Source: Staphylococcus taiwanensis (GTDB lineage: Bacteria > Bacillota > Bacilli > Staphylococcales > Staphylococcaceae). Taken from it: DNA of 64,000 bases. The notes beneath the pieces are model-generated. The model saw nothing but the letters and a program-made list of their open reading frames with translations, searched no databases and was not told the DNA's origin. Positions 10,751 through 20,659 of the stretch are shown piece after piece. The translations under genes were made by a program, and so were the position numbers. The stretch is from NCBI GenBank assembly GCA_020544305.1, contig CP058667.1, forward strand, positions 1,922,001 to 1,986,000, read 5' to 3'. Within the stretch, counting starts at the first letter, position 1, and each line of letters starts with the position of its first letter.

Positions 10751-11110
10751 TTATTTATTTTGAAAATAAAGTGTGATATTCATTTGTGCCTCAAATAGAG
10801 CCTATATGCACTTAAATTGTTTCTAAAATGTTATTACTCAAAATCTTATTCAAATGACCAGCGGCTCTATATATTCTATATTGATAATATAAGCACCAAA
10901 TTAATACCATATTAATTAAACTATATATTTCTTAATTTAGTTTTTACTTCTATATCTGAAGAATAATGTTTCTTTCTACTTGAAATAAACATTATTTAAA
11001 TTATTCCATTATTTTGAATAACATAATTATTACTAATAACTAAACAAGTCTATACTTTCTTTCTCAATTCATTTACAAGAATTAAATCCTTTTTATTATG
11101 TCAAACTGAC
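10751..11110. other. Gene-poor interval without recognisable features
   Basis: Very AT-rich. I found no ORF with a ribosome-binding site, no strong hairpin and no match to a known element. It lies directly downstream (minus strand) of the broken antitoxin gene, where a PemK/MazF-type toxin gene would be expected; I see no remnant of one. Confidence 0.5.
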
Positions 11111-11343
11111 TTACCACTTTTCTTTACCTACGTCTTGACCATAATCTATTTCCTCATCACTATATATGCTGCCATTTTTATAATAATTATGAATTTGTTC
11201 TTTTATTGATGATTCCTTTTTAGAAAATACAATTTTCCATCGTTTGTGACATATACATCTGACTCATCGCTAATCTTCAAATCTGCTTTATTTAAACTAA
11301 TTACTTGGCTATTACCATCTTTAAACGTTTTTATGGAGTTCAT
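11111..11343 (-). pseudogene. Broken PemI/MazE-like antitoxin gene (single-base frameshift)
   Basis: The start (ATG 11343-11341) has an upstream GGAAGGGATAATTGAAA region and encodes MNSIKTFKDGNSQVISLNKA, an AbrB/MazE-type swapped-hairpin N-terminus (KxGNSxxI). The frame stops after LYFLKRNHQ. Restoring one A in the run CTAAAAAGG (five A to six) gives a continuous 77-aa product ending DYGQDVGKEKW, typical of PemI-family antitoxins. No toxin gene follows. Either a decayed orphan antitoxin or a homopolymer sequencing error. Too short for a usual ORF listing. Confidence 0.6.
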
Positions 11344-11440
11344 TTTCAATTATCCCTTCCTTTTTGTTTAATATTAATATACAAAATGCACTTACTTAAA
11401 TATATACTTCATTATCTTACATATCTGTATCTCAAATAAT

Positions 11441-11598
11441 GTGGGTGAGACGCCTTTAGGAATAGCATTAGCTTAAGACAAGACGCCAATAAAAAAGCAA
11501 TTCATTACAACCTACAAGACTTTGAAAAAGGCTTATAAAGTGATGAATTGCTTATCATTTCTAACCATTGGCTTAAGCTATGCCTAGGGCAAGCGAAC
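11441..11598. repeat. Long nested hairpin element of unknown identity
   Basis: Four tiers of complementary arms fold into one long imperfect hairpin: TAGGAATAGC(AT)TAGCTTAAG near 11457-11477 with CTTAAGCTATGCCTA at 11572-11586; GCCAAT (11484-11489) with ATTGGC (11567-11572); AAGCAATTCATTAC (11495-11508) with GTGATGAATTGCTT (11540-11553); and an outer GTGGGT-GCC / GGC-ACCCA pair. The apical loop is ~31 bases. No coding frame. Could be a MITE-like insertion, a structured RNA or a protein-binding cruciform; I cannot tell which. Confidence 0.55.
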
Positions 11599-11642
11599 CC
11601 AACAATATTCAGAAATACGCTAAATTTCCATAAAAAAACAAA

Positions 11643-11677
11643 AAACCTAGAAAGTGCGCATCACACTCTCTAGGTTT
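11643..11677 (-). terminator. Intrinsic terminator of clpB
   Basis: 14-bp stems with one mismatch (AAACCTAGAAAGTG / CACTCTCTAGGTTT) and, on the minus strand, a following T-rich tract (rc of AAAAAAACAAAA). Located 15 bp past the clpB stop codon. Confidence 0.85.
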
Positions 11678-11691
11678 CCCCTAATCATTCA

Positions 11692-14297
11692 TTATTCATT
11701 TTCAGGTTTTTGTACATCGAAAGTTAATTCGTGATTGTCATCTAAATCAACATTCACAACTGTACCCTCTGGCATACTTTCTTTAATCATCATACGTGCT
11801 AATGGTGTTTCAATTTGACGTTGTACAAAACGTTTCAATGGTCTTGCACCAAATTGTGGTTCGTACGCTTCTTCGCCTAACCATTTTTTCGCGTCATCAG
11901 AAACTTCAATAGAAATACGTTGATCCATTAAACGAATATTTAATTGAGTTAAGATTTTATCAACAATCATACTCATATCATTAACAGACAATGGTTTGAA
12001 TAATACAATATCATCCATACGGTTTAAGATTTCTGGTTTAAAGAATGCATGTAAGCTATCCATAACAGCTTTTTCAGTGTCTTCAGTTATTTCACCAGTA
12101 TCTTTAACATTTTCAAGCAATACTTGTGAACCGATATTACTTGTCATGATAATAATAGTGTTTTTAAAATCAACGCTACGTCCTTTAGAATCAGTTAAAC
12201 GACCTTCGTCTAAGATTTGAAGTAACACGTTGAATACATCACTATGTGCTTTTTCAACTTCATCTAAGAGAATAACTGAATAAGGATTACGTCTAACCGC
12301 TTCAGTTAATTGACCACCTTCATCATGGCCGACATAGCCTGGAGGGGCACCAATTAATCTAGACACAGAGTGTTTCTCCATATATTCACTCATATCAATT
12401 CTGATCATATGTTTTTCAGAATCGAATAATGATGCAGCTAATGATTTAGCTAATTCAGTTTTACCTACACCAGTTGGTCCTAAGAATAACTACCAATTGG
12501 TCTATTAGGGTCTTTGATACCTGCACGTGCTCTAACTACCGCGTCAGATACTAAATCTACCGCTTTATCTTGACCTACAACACGTTCATGTAAAATATCA
12601 CTTAAACTTAATAATTTTTCTCTTTCAGTTTCAACTAATTTAGAAACTGGAATACCAGTCCATTGACTCACAATGTCGCCAATTTCTTCGTCAGAAACGA
12701 CTTCACGAATCATACGCTCACTGTCGCCTTGTTCGTCTTGATATGCTTCTTCAAATGCTTTTAATTCTTTTTCTAATTGAGGGATTGTACCGTATTGTAA
12801 TTCAGCTGCTTTTTCAAGATCACCTTTAGTTTGTGCATCTTCTAAAGCTTGACGACTGCGGTCTAATTCAGCACGTTTTTCTTGTACTTTCGCGATTTTT
12901 TCTTTTTCTTGTTCAACACGAGATTGTAATGATGCTTGTTTTTCTTTTTCATTTGAAAGTTCTTCTTGTAACTCTTCTAAACGATGTTTACTAGCGTTGT
13001 CAGATTCATTTTTCAATGCACTTTCTTCAATCTCTAATTGCATTACACGACGGTTAACTTGGTCTAATTCAGTCGGGTTAGAACCCATTTCAGTACGAAT
13101 TGTGGCACAAGCTTGGTCGACTAAGTCGATGGCTTTATCAGGTAAGAATCTATCAGTAATATAACGATCTGATAATTCAGCTGCTGCTACTAATGCACGG
13201 TCTTGAATGCGTACACCATGATACACTTCGTAACGTTCTTTTAAACCACGTAAGATTGAAATAGTATCTTCAACGTCTGGTTCGCTAACGCCTACTTTTT
13301 GGAAACGACGTTCTAATGCAGAGTCTTTTTCAATATATTCTCTGTATTCATTTAAAGTAGTAGCACCGATACAATGTAATTCACCTCGTGCTAACATTGG
13401 TTTCAACATATTGCCGGCATCCATTGCGCCGTCTGTTTTACCAGCGCCAACTAACATGTGGATTTCATCGATGAATAAGATAATACGTCCATCAGATTCT
13501 TTTACTTCTTTAAGCACTGCTTTAAGACGTTCTTCGAATTCACCTCTGAATTTCGCACCAGCAACTAAGGCACTTAAGTCTAATTCAAAGATTGTTTTAT
13601 CTAATAAAGATTCAGGTACGTCTTTACGTACAATACGTTGCGCTAAACCTTCGACAATCGCAGTTTTACCTACACCTGGTTCACCAATTAATACAGGGTT
13701 ATTTTTTGTTTTACGGCTTAAGATTCGAATTGTATTACGAATTTCTTCATCTCTACCAATAACAGGGTCCATTTTACCTTGGCGTACTTCTTCTACTAAG
13801 TCACGACCATATTTCTCTAAAGCTTCATAATTTACTTCTGGATTTTGTGAAGTCACATGATTTCCCCCTCTAACTTTAGTAATAATTTCTTTTACCACTT
13901 CTTCTTTATTACCTACAAATTGTTTCGTAGTATCATCGATATCCATCGCAGCACGAAGGACGTGTTCCATTGAGATATAGTCATCTTCGTATTCTTTCAT
14001 ATATGATTCAGCTTTATTTAATAATTCATTTGCTTTTGAACCGATATATTGTCCGTATTGAATATTATCTCCTTGTACTGACGGATAATGTTGCAATTTA
14101 TGAGTATAAGCTTGATTTAATTCATCAACATCTATATTTGCACGTTCTAATATACTTTTAAATAAACTATCTGTTTCTTCTAAAGTTCCTTTTAATATAG
14201 CTTCAATTTCAATGTTTTGTAATTCGTTTTCTTTACTCAATTCAACGGCTTTTTGTAATGCACCTTGAATTGCATATGTCATTTGATTAATGTCCAA
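11692..14297 (-). pseudogene. clpB: ATP-dependent disaggregase ClpB, frameshifted by a 4-bp deletion
   Basis: Hsp100 chaperone that resolubilises protein aggregates with DnaK. The N-domain, NBD1 (Walker [10 protein letters not shown]) and middle coiled coil are intact, but the frame breaks after [11 protein letters not shown] near 12486. Family sequences read [14 protein letters not shown] there; here 4 bp are missing from the expected TTCTTATTCTTA, so translation ends at SYS-stop. The rest, NBD2 Walker A ([12 protein letters not shown]) to the C-terminus, is open in another frame. Adding 4 bp gives 869 aa, the length I recall for S. aureus. Start chosen is TTG at 14297 (LDINQMTY), with GGGGTGA 6 bp upstream. 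Real lesion or assembly error. Confidence 0.9.
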
Positions 14298-14352
14298 ATT
14301 TTTCACCCCTATATATTTGATAAGAGCAAGGCCAAGTACTTTTTTGTAGTTT

Positions 14353-14375
14353 TTTGACTTTGACTTTCTTTGACC
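14353..14375 (-). promoter_or_regulatory. CtsR operator of clpB
   Basis: On the minus strand GGTCAAAGAAAGTCAAA (14375-14359) matches the CtsR tandem heptad consensus RGTCAAANANRGTCAAA exactly. A third AGTCAAA heptad follows at 14359-14353. It lies just downstream of the -10 element, the usual position for CtsR heat-shock repression. Confidence 0.9.
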
Positions 14376-14383
14376 TTAATTAC

Positions 14384-14412
14384 ATTATAGACCCTCTCGG
14401 ATGATTATGCAA
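14384..14412 (-). promoter_or_regulatory. clpB promoter
   Basis: Minus strand: TTGCAT (14412-14407), 17-bp spacer, TATAAT (14389-14384), then the CtsR heptads. A near-consensus sigma-A promoter under CtsR control. Confidence 0.85.
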
Positions 14413-14564
14413 CATTTACACTCAACTTTTTTCTTTTTATGAAAATAAGTAGTGTAGCTGATTTGACACGTTTTCAACAACTATTTTCAGTATTAAGTTT
14501 ATCACGTATGAACCGAAACTAAACATCAAACAATAGTCAAACTTTATTTGAAAATATAGAAAAC

Positions 14565-14829
14565 GGGAGTGGGACAGAATTCTTTTTAAATTCGTCGTCC
14601 ACTCCCAGCTTGCTTTGCTTGTAGAATTTCTTGATGAAATTCTCTTTGCTGGGGCCCCGACTCCCAACTTGCTTTGCTTGTAGAATTTCTTAGTGAAATT
14701 CTCTTTGTTGGGGCCCCGCCCGCAAGGATGACTAGAACTGGAAAAAGCTTGATTTAAGCGCATTTTCAGTTCAGTCAGCTACTGCGAATTTGCAAAATAG
14801 CATCATCATATTATTTATGTCTCAGGCTC
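14565..14829 (+). repeat. STAR-like interspersed repeat, copy 1 (duplicated core)
   Basis: Starts with the head GGGAGTGGGACAGAATTC and its partner GTCCACTCCC, followed by two tandem ~63-bp cores each ending in the GGGGCCCC block (TTTGYTGGGGCCCCG), then a shared tail with TTCAGTCAGCTACTGCGAATTTG. The GGGGCCCC core matches the staphylococcal STAR consensus. It occupies the interval between the acyltransferase 3' end and the clpB promoter region. An ORF across it is not real. Confidence 0.85.
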
Positions 14830-14834
14830 TTAAG

Positions 14835-16661
14835 TTAATTATTCTTTGTATTTTTCTTAATTGCTTTAAGAATTTCATCAGATAGTGCTTTTACACCACT
14901 ATTTTCTAAATGTACACCATCTGAAGCAAAGTATTCTGAATGACCTGCAGAACGTTTATACCAATCTACAAGTGTAACGTTCTTATGTTTATTAGCTGCA
15001 TTCGCTAATTGTTTATTTACATTATCTTGCCAATCACGTGGCACGCGCGTATTAACGAGATAAATATGCGCTTTCCCAAATTTACTTATCAATTGGTTTA
15101 ACTCATCTTCAGAGAAATCTCCATTTGTACCTAGCTCTAAGACGACTTGATCAGAAGGTTTATTATAGTTGGAATAATTACCAGCAATGGATAGTGCTTC
15201 TTGTAAATGTCTACCTACCTTACCATCAATTGTCGCCTTAGGTACTTGAGATTTAAAGTTTTCACCTATATCTACCATTACTGAGTCCCCGATTAATAAC
15301 GGGCTAATGTTTGTGTAAACTTGATCTTTTTGTTTACTGTTGCTTGTTGATCCATCAAGTTTAATATTTTCTCCTGGCATCATTCTTACTAAGTATTTAT
15401 CAACATCGTTTGTATTGAATGAATTTGCTTTGTTAGAGATGTTATCTTTTCCAAAACGGTCAAACGCACCTGCAAAAATTAACAATAATGGGATAACAGC
15501 AACAATTGTTACAATGGTTCTAATGAACTTAGGTCGTCTCAAGCGATTAAATGAGAAAGCCTTAAATCCTTCATGTCTAAATGGCGTTTCAATATAACGA
15601 TAAGATAATTCCGCGAAGAGTACTGTAAGTATAAGATCTAATATATATACATAAACTGGAATTTGACCATCTATATAATGTGCATGTACAAAACTAATAA
15701 CTGCAAAATGCCATAAATATAAACTATATGAACGTTTACCTATATAAACGAATACGCGATGCCCAAGTATCTTAGACAATATACTTGAGGGATGTACAAC
15801 GCTTGCGATAACAAATAATGTCATACCAGAAATAAGGTAGAAACCACCATTATATATCCATCCACTACTGTCAGTAACGGTAAAGAATAATATGATTAAA
15901 ATAATTAATCCAATTATACCTACACCATCAATCGCGCGTTGCAATAACACCGGTGGATTGGCTTTTAATTTAAACGGCGGCCATATAAACGCTAAAATCG
16001 CACCTAATAATAATGTTTGTAAACGCGTATCTGTACCGAAATATACACGTGAATAACCTACATTAGGTTGAGAGATAACAACCATCGCTAATAATGAAAT
16101 AAGCGAAATAATCCATAATATCAATGTAACATTTCGATATTTTTTGATAGTTAATAACAACATTACTAACACAAATGGGAAAAATAAATAAAATTGTTCT
16201 TCGATTGCCAATGACCATAAATGTTTAAGAGGCATAAATGAAAATTGCTCAAAATAGTTTACATCTTTTGCAATGTACCACCAGTTAGAGACATAAAATA
16301 ACGCTGCTATGATGTCATGCTTTACCCGTACAATTTCTTGTGGTTCGAATATTAATGTGGCGATGCCAACTACAATTAACAGTGCTATAACTGCTGGTAG
16401 CAATCGCTTTATACGTCGTGTCCAAAATTGTCTTAGATTAATAATCCCTTTTTCTTCATATTCTTTTATAAGTAAACTTGTAATTAAGTATCCCGAAATG
16501 ACGAAGAACGTATCTACACCTATAAATCCACCTGTAAGCCATTTTCTATTAAGATGGTAAATAATAATACCTAACACAGCAATTGCTCTTAAACCATCTA
16601 AACCAGGCATATAGCGCATTTTGGTCTTACGAGGCTTACCATTTTCAAATTCTTGTTTCAT
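14835..16661 (-). CDS. OatA-like membrane O-acyltransferase (acyltransferase 3 plus SGNH domain)
   Basis: 608 aa. Residues ~17-350 form an acyltransferase-3 domain with about ten membrane segments, including the diagnostic PGLDGLRAIAVLGIIIYHL and FWTRRIKRLLPA. The extracytoplasmic C-terminal SGNH domain has block I LLIGDSVM, block III-like ELGTNGD and block V SDGVHLENSG. This architecture is that of peptidoglycan O-acetyltransferase OatA, which acetylates muramic acid and gives lysozyme resistance. Staphylococci have more than one such protein, and this locus (next to clpB) is, as I recall, not classical oatA, so the acceptor is uncertain. Ribosome-binding site GGGAAAGAATG. Monocistronic. Confidence 0.9.
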   Translation of the reverse strand: MKQEFENGKPRKTKMRYMPGLDGLRAIAVLGIIIYHLNRKWLTGGFIGVDTFFVISGYLITSLLIKEYEEKGIINLRQFWTRRIKRLLPAVIALLIVVGIATLIFEPQEIVRVKHDIIAALFYVSNWWYIAKDVNYFEQFSFMPLKHLWSLAIEEQFYLFFPFVLVMLLLTIKKYRNVTLILWIISLISLLAMVVISQPNVGYSRVYFGTDTRLQTLLLGAILAFIWPPFKLKANPPVLLQRAIDGVGIIGLIILIILFFTVTDSSGWIYNGGFYLISGMTLFVIASVVHPSSILSKILGHRVFVYIGKRSYSLYLWHFAVISFVHAHYIDGQIPVYVYILDLILTVLFAELSYRYIETPFRHEGFKAFSFNRLRRPKFIRTIVTIVAVIPLLLIFAGAFDRFGKDNISNKANSFNTNDVDKYLVRMMPGENIKLDGSTSNSKQKDQVYTNISPLLIGDSVMVDIGENFKSQVPKATIDGKVGRHLQEALSIAGNYSNYNKPSDQVVLELGTNGDFSEDELNQLISKFGKAHIYLVNTRVPRDWQDNVNKQLANAANKHKNVTLVDWYKRSAGHSEYFASDGVHLENSGVKALSDEILKAIKKNTKNN

Positions 16662-17077
16662 TGTTCACATTCTTTCCCTATTAAATAATAAATTTCAAAT
16701 AAATTCATTAAATATTAAAGCACTGAAAATCAGGATAAAACAATAAGTCGATTATCAATTACACAAGCGATGATGCTTTACTTAATAATCTTATTAAAAA
16801 TTAACTATATATGAGTATGTCGCGTTTTATACTTTGATGTCTGAGCTTAAAATATAATATTATTTTATACAATTTAGTACGTTTCTATTAAGAAATTCAT
16901 AAATATAGTTATGATTTATATACTATTATAATGTAATTCTTATGTATTGTAGTATAACGCTTAAATAAATTCAATTTATATTACAATTATGTCATGTCTA
17001 AATACGACTTTGTCACTATATGCTTATAGGTTTATTTTTTATATTGTAATCCACTTTTTTTGAGAAAAAATAAAAAA
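16662..17077. other. AT-rich intergenic interval, no gene seen
   Basis: About 415 bp upstream of the acyltransferase gene, very AT-rich. No ORF with a ribosome-binding site and no convincing paired promoter elements; it probably holds the acyltransferase promoter and an untranslated leader. Confidence 0.5.
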
Positions 17078-17106
17078 CAATAGTACATCGAATTCGTGTA
17101 CTATTG
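17078..17106 (-). terminator. Intrinsic terminator of sufT
   Basis: CAATAGTACATCGAATTCGTGTACTATTG hairpin; on the minus strand it is followed by a T-rich tract (TTTTTTATTTTTTC). It lies 21 bp past the sufT stop. Confidence 0.85.
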
Positions 17107-17126
17107 CTTTATCCACACCAAATTTA

Positions 17127-17435
17127 TTAGCCTACGCCTAAAGCAATCTTAGCGTATCTAGACATCATATCTTTATTCCAAGGTGGGTTCCAAACAATAT
17201 TAACTTCTGTATCTTGAATTTCAGGAATTTCAGCTAATACTGTTTTAATTTGTTCAATGATTTGTGGTCCAAGCGGACAACCCATTGATGTTAATGTCAT
17301 TTCAACTGTACATAAACCATCATCATCTACATTCACTTTATATACTAAACCTAAATTAACAATATCAATTCCTAATTCAGGGTCAATAACCATTTCAAGT
17401 GCACCTAGGATACTGTCTTTTAATGCTTCTTCCAT
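17127..17435 (-). CDS. sufT: MIP18-family iron-sulfur assembly factor SufT
   Basis: 102-aa DUF59/MIP18 protein, which assists maturation of Fe-S proteins; the S. aureus homologue SufT is needed when Fe-S demand is high. Visible family motifs are DPELGIDIVNLGLVY near residues 19-33 and TSMGCPLGPQI with the single conserved cysteine, plus VNIVWNPPW. I chose ATG 17435 over the in-frame GTG at 17444 because that GTG is part of the ribosome-binding site AGAGGTGA. Monocistronic; not linked to the suf operon here. Confidence 0.92.
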   Translation of the reverse strand: MEEALKDSILGALEMVIDPELGIDIVNLGLVYKVNVDDDGLCTVEMTLTSMGCPLGPQIIEQIKTVLAEIPEIQDTEVNIVWNPPWNKDMMSRYAKIALGVG

Positions 17436-17669
17436 TAGTATCACCTCTCAATATTTATCTTTACCCTAATATATCAAATATCCGACAAAACGCCAATAAA
17501 ATGCTATGATACTACTAAACGAGTTATGAACTTGTTATGACTAAATTTTTAATGCATATATTAAAATGAACATTGATTTTATTAAAGTATTCTGTTGTAA
17601 TAGTGGATAATTTATTACAATTCATTAATCAGTATATTATTCTATTGAAATGCAACTAAGGAGAAATAT

Positions 17670-18494
17670 ATGAAACCTTATTTAATTTGTTTAGACCTAG
17701 ATGGCACATTATTAAATGATAATAAAGAAATTAGTGATTACACAAAACAAGTATTAACAACTTTAAAAAAACAAGGCCATCTCATTATGATTGCGACTGG
17801 ACGTCCATATCGTGCAAGTCAAATTTATTATCATGAATTGAACATGGATACACCAATCGTAAATTTTAATGGTGCCTATGTTCATCATCCTAAATCAGAT
17901 GATTTTGAAACGATACACGAAGTATTAGATGTTGATTTAGCTAAAAATATGATTGAAACGCTTCAAAAAGCAAATGTTACAAATATTATTGCTGAAGTTC
18001 GTGATCATGTTTTTATTAATAATCATGACCCACGTTTATTCGAGGGATTTTCAATGGGAAATCCTAAAATTGAAACAGGTAATTTATTAGAAGGATTAGA
18101 CGAAGCACCTACTTCAATCCTTGTTGAAGCTGAAGAAGTTAATATTCCTCGTATTAAACAAATGTTAACACGCTTCTATGCGGAAAATATTGAACACCGT
18201 CGTTGGGGTGCGCCATTCCCTGTTATAGAAATTGTTAAGCGAGGAATTAGTAAAGCTAGAGGTATTGACTACGTAAAAAATTATTTGGATATAGAACCAT
18301 CTCAGATTATCGCTTTCGGTGATGAAGATAATGATATTGAAATGATTAAATATGCAAAGTATGGCATAGCTATGGATAACGGTCTTGATGAATTAAAACA
18401 TATAGCTAACCATGTTACCTATTCAAACAATGAAGATGGCATTGGTCGCTACCTTAATGATTTCTTTAAATTAAATATACCTTATAAGGGTTAA
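17670..18494 (+). CDS. Cof-type HAD-IIB phosphatase
   Basis: 274-aa cytoplasmic hydrolase of the HAD superfamily, subclass IIB (sugar-phosphate or flavin phosphatases). Motif I is CLDLDGTLLND (nucleophile Asp9, acid Asp11), motif II ATGRPY, motif III the Lys in KRGISKARG, and motif IV GDEDNDIEMIKYA. The substrate cannot be read from sequence. Ribosome-binding site AAGGAGA. Own terminator; 80 bp before cdr. Confidence 0.92.
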   Translation: MKPYLICLDLDGTLLNDNKEISDYTKQVLTTLKKQGHLIMIATGRPYRASQIYYHELNMDTPIVNFNGAYVHHPKSDDFETIHEVLDVDLAKNMIETLQKANVTNIIAEVRDHVFINNHDPRLFEGFSMGNPKIETGNLLEGLDEAPTSILVEAEEVNIPRIKQMLTRFYAENIEHRRWGAPFPVIEIVKRGISKARGIDYVKNYLDIEPSQIIAFGDEDNDIEMIKYAKYGIAMDNGLDELKHIANHVTYSNNEDGIGRYLNDFFKLNIPYKG

Positions 18495-18504
18495 ACCAAT
18501 TTGC

Positions 18505-18545
18505 AAAGTGAGACAATCATGTTGAGTATCATACTGTCTCACTTT
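18505..18545 (+). terminator. Intrinsic terminator of the HAD phosphatase gene
   Basis: 11-bp stems AAAGTGAGACA / TGTCTCACTTT around a 19-base loop, followed by TTT. Confidence 0.85.
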
Positions 18546-18574
18546 TTTAATACTTATTTATGGAGGAATGTATG

Positions 18575-19897
18575 ATGTACAAGATAATTGTAGTGGGAGC
18601 TGTTGCTGGTGGCGCGACGTGTGCTAGTCAAATACGCCGTCTAGATAAAGACAGTGAGATAACTATTTTTGAAAAGGACCGCGATATGAGTTTCGCCAAT
18701 TGTGGCTTACCTTACTATATAGGCAATGTTGTAAATGAGCGCAAAGATGTCTTACCTTTAACCCCTTCTGTGTTTAAAGAAAAGAAAAATATAACTGTAA
18801 AAACATATCATGAAGTGATCGCAATCAATGATCAATCACAAACCGTAACAGTATTGAATAGAGAGAATGGCGAGAAATTTGAAACACACTATGACAAACT
18901 TATTTTAAGTCCAGGTGCAAGTGCAAATTCACTAGGTTTTGATAGCGACTTTATCTTTACATTACGTAATATGGAGGATACTGATGCAATTGATCAATTT
19001 ATCGATAAACATCATGTTAAGAAAGCTTTAGTAGTTGGTGCAGGTTATATTTCTTTAGAAGTGTTAGAAAATTTACACGCGCGTGGTTTAGATGTCACTC
19101 TCATTCATCGTTCTGAAAAAGTTAATAAATTGATGGATCAAGATATGAATCAAGCTATTTTTGATGAATTAAATCGTCACAATATTCCTTACAGATTGAA
19201 TGAAGAAATCACTGACATTAGAGATCATCAAGTTACTTTTAAATCAGGTGTTCAAGAAGACTTCGACTTAATTATAGAAGGTGTAGGTACATATCCTAAT
19301 TCGAAATTTATTGAATCATCTAATATTAATTTAGATGATAAAGGATTTATTGTTGTTAACGATAAATTTGAAACAAATATTCCAAATATATACGCATTAG
19401 GAGATGTTATCACATCATTTTATCGTCACGTTAACTTATCAGCTAATGTCCCACTTGCTTGGGGTGCACATCGAGGCGCTAGTATTATTGCCGAACAACT
19501 TGCTGGTAATCCAAAGATTACTTTCAAAGGATATTTAGGATCAAATATCGTTAAATTCTTTGACTATACTTTTGCGAGTGTAGGCATCAAACCTGAGGAA
19601 TTAGTAAAATTTGATTATGAAATGGTTGAAATCACTGGTGGTACGCATGCAGGTTATTACCCAGGAAATACAGATATTCATCTACGCGTATATTTTGATA
19701 AACATAATCGTCAACTTTTACGTGCTGCTGCAGTAGGGAAACAAGGTGTAGACAAGCGTATAGATGTCCTTTCAATGGCGATGATGACAGGTTTAACAGT
19801 TGATGCACTCACTGAATTTGAAGTTGCTTATGCCCCACCATATAGCCATCCAAAAGATTTAATTAACATGATTGGCTATAAATCACGAGATATTTAA
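18575..19897 (+). CDS. cdr: Coenzyme A disulfide reductase
   Basis: FAD enzyme that reduces CoA disulfide with NADPH, part of the CoA-based thiol redox system of staphylococci, which lack glutathione. 440 aa. FAD motif [12 protein letters not shown], the single active-site cysteine Cys43 in [11 protein letters not shown](P) motif [13 protein letters not shown] and second FAD motif IYALGDV are present. Three in-frame ATGs exist (18560, 18572, 18575). The first overlaps the GGAGG ribosome-binding site; 18575 gives 8-bp spacing and places the catalytic cysteine at residue 43, as in S. aureus. Confidence 0.96.
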   Translation: MYKIIVVGAVAGGATCASQIRRLDKDSEITIFEKDRDMSFANCGLPYYIGNVVNERKDVLPLTPSVFKEKKNITVKTYHEVIAINDQSQTVTVLNRENGEKFETHYDKLILSPGASANSLGFDSDFIFTLRNMEDTDAIDQFIDKHHVKKALVVGAGYISLEVLENLHARGLDVTLIHRSEKVNKLMDQDMNQAIFDELNRHNIPYRLNEEITDIRDHQVTFKSGVQEDFDLIIEGVGTYPNSKFIESSNINLDDKGFIVVNDKFETNIPNIYALGDVITSFYRHVNLSANVPLAWGAHRGASIIAEQLAGNPKITFKGYLGSNIVKFFDYTFASVGIKPEELVKFDYEMVEITGGTHAGYYPGNTDIHLRVYFDKHNRQLLRAAAVGKQGVDKRIDVLSMAMMTGLTVDALTEFEVAYAPPYSHPKDLINMIGYKSRDI

Positions 19898-19914
19898 AAT
19901 AAAGTTTAAAAAAA

Positions 19915-20060
19915 GGGAGTGGACTAGAATTTCTTTGTGAAATTCTCTTTGCTGAGGCCTCGTCCACTCCCATAGGGCGACTAGAGTTGAGAAAAACTTC
20001 ATATAAGCGCCTTCTCAACTCAGTCAGCTACTGCAAATTTGCTAAGTAGCCTTATAATAT
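19915..20060 (+). repeat. STAR-like repeat, copy 2 (short), with terminator-like head
   Basis: Perfect 10-bp arms GGGAGTGGAC / GTCCACTCCC (19915-19924 and 19962-19971) enclose a shortened core with a degenerate GAGGCCTC block; the tail TCAACTCAGTCAGCTACTGCAAATTTG follows. On the minus strand the head hairpin is followed by TTTTTTTAAAC, so it could terminate the convergent YisL-family gene. Confidence 0.8.
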
Positions 20061-20112
20061 AATTTTTGTTTCGCAAACGTTCTTTTTGTAGCTAATAGAT
20101 TTTTATTAAAAA

Positions 20113-20514
20113 TTAGCTAATGCCGAACATATGACTTATTGGACCCCAAGGTAAAATAACACCTAGCGTCATTGTGATAATGATTAACACAATGGTTGCC
20201 CAAAATAATCCATGACTTGCCTCGTGTTTCTTTCTTTTAGCGATAGACACTTCCATTAACGCAATCACACCAATGCCACAAAGCATTTTCAGTGTTAATA
20301 ACATATGGTTACCGCCACCACCATGACTTGCTGCAATAAACTCTTGAATTAAAATCCAAAATCCTGAAAATAATGTAAGCAACATAAAGACTCTCAATGC
20401 CATTTGTAGTGGTTTAAACATAGGTGTAGGTCCTTGCGATTTAGATATATGTAAAAATGCGATTACATATAAAATAATAGCTAATGTCCAGCTTGCTATA
20501 TGCATATGTAACAA
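20113..20514 (-). CDS. UPF0344/DUF1516 (YisL-like) membrane protein
   Basis: 133 aa with four predicted membrane segments (~6-23, ~39-60, ~72-90, ~102-125). The Gly/His patch [10 protein letters not shown] and [12 protein letters not shown] at the C-terminus are typical of the YisL family, whose function is unknown. Convergent with cdr across a STAR repeat. Confidence 0.88.
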   Translation of the reverse strand: MLHMHIASWTLAIILYVIAFLHISKSQGPTPMFKPLQMALRVFMLLTLFSGFWILIQEFIAASHGGGGNHMLLTLKMLCGIGVIALMEVSIAKRKKHEASHGLFWATIVLIIITMTLGVILPWGPISHMFGIS

Positions 20515-20610
20515 AGCTAAATCCCCCCAATACTTATTATTCCTTTTTCACTTAAACATCATAACACATAAATAGTTATCACGTATGTATGAGAGAATTT
20601 TGGCATAAAG

Positions 20611-20637
20611 AAAGGTCGCCATTTTATGACGACCTTT
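20611..20637. terminator. Probable terminator of the FAH-family gene
   Basis: 8-bp stems AAAGGTCG / CGACCTTT around an 11-base loop with T-rich flanks on both strands (CTTTATG on the minus strand). Located 22 bp past the stop at 20660. Confidence 0.65.
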
Positions 20638-20659
20638 TAATAATCTATATAAAAATAAA

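Noticed and set aside
10751..11110. Remnant of a PemK/MazF toxin gene after the antitoxin
   Set aside because: I searched the minus strand for a toxin-like frame and found only short AT-rich fragments.
14437..14763. 108-codon minus-strand frame
   Set aside because: Lies across STAR copy 1; no ribosome-binding site and repeat-derived sequence.
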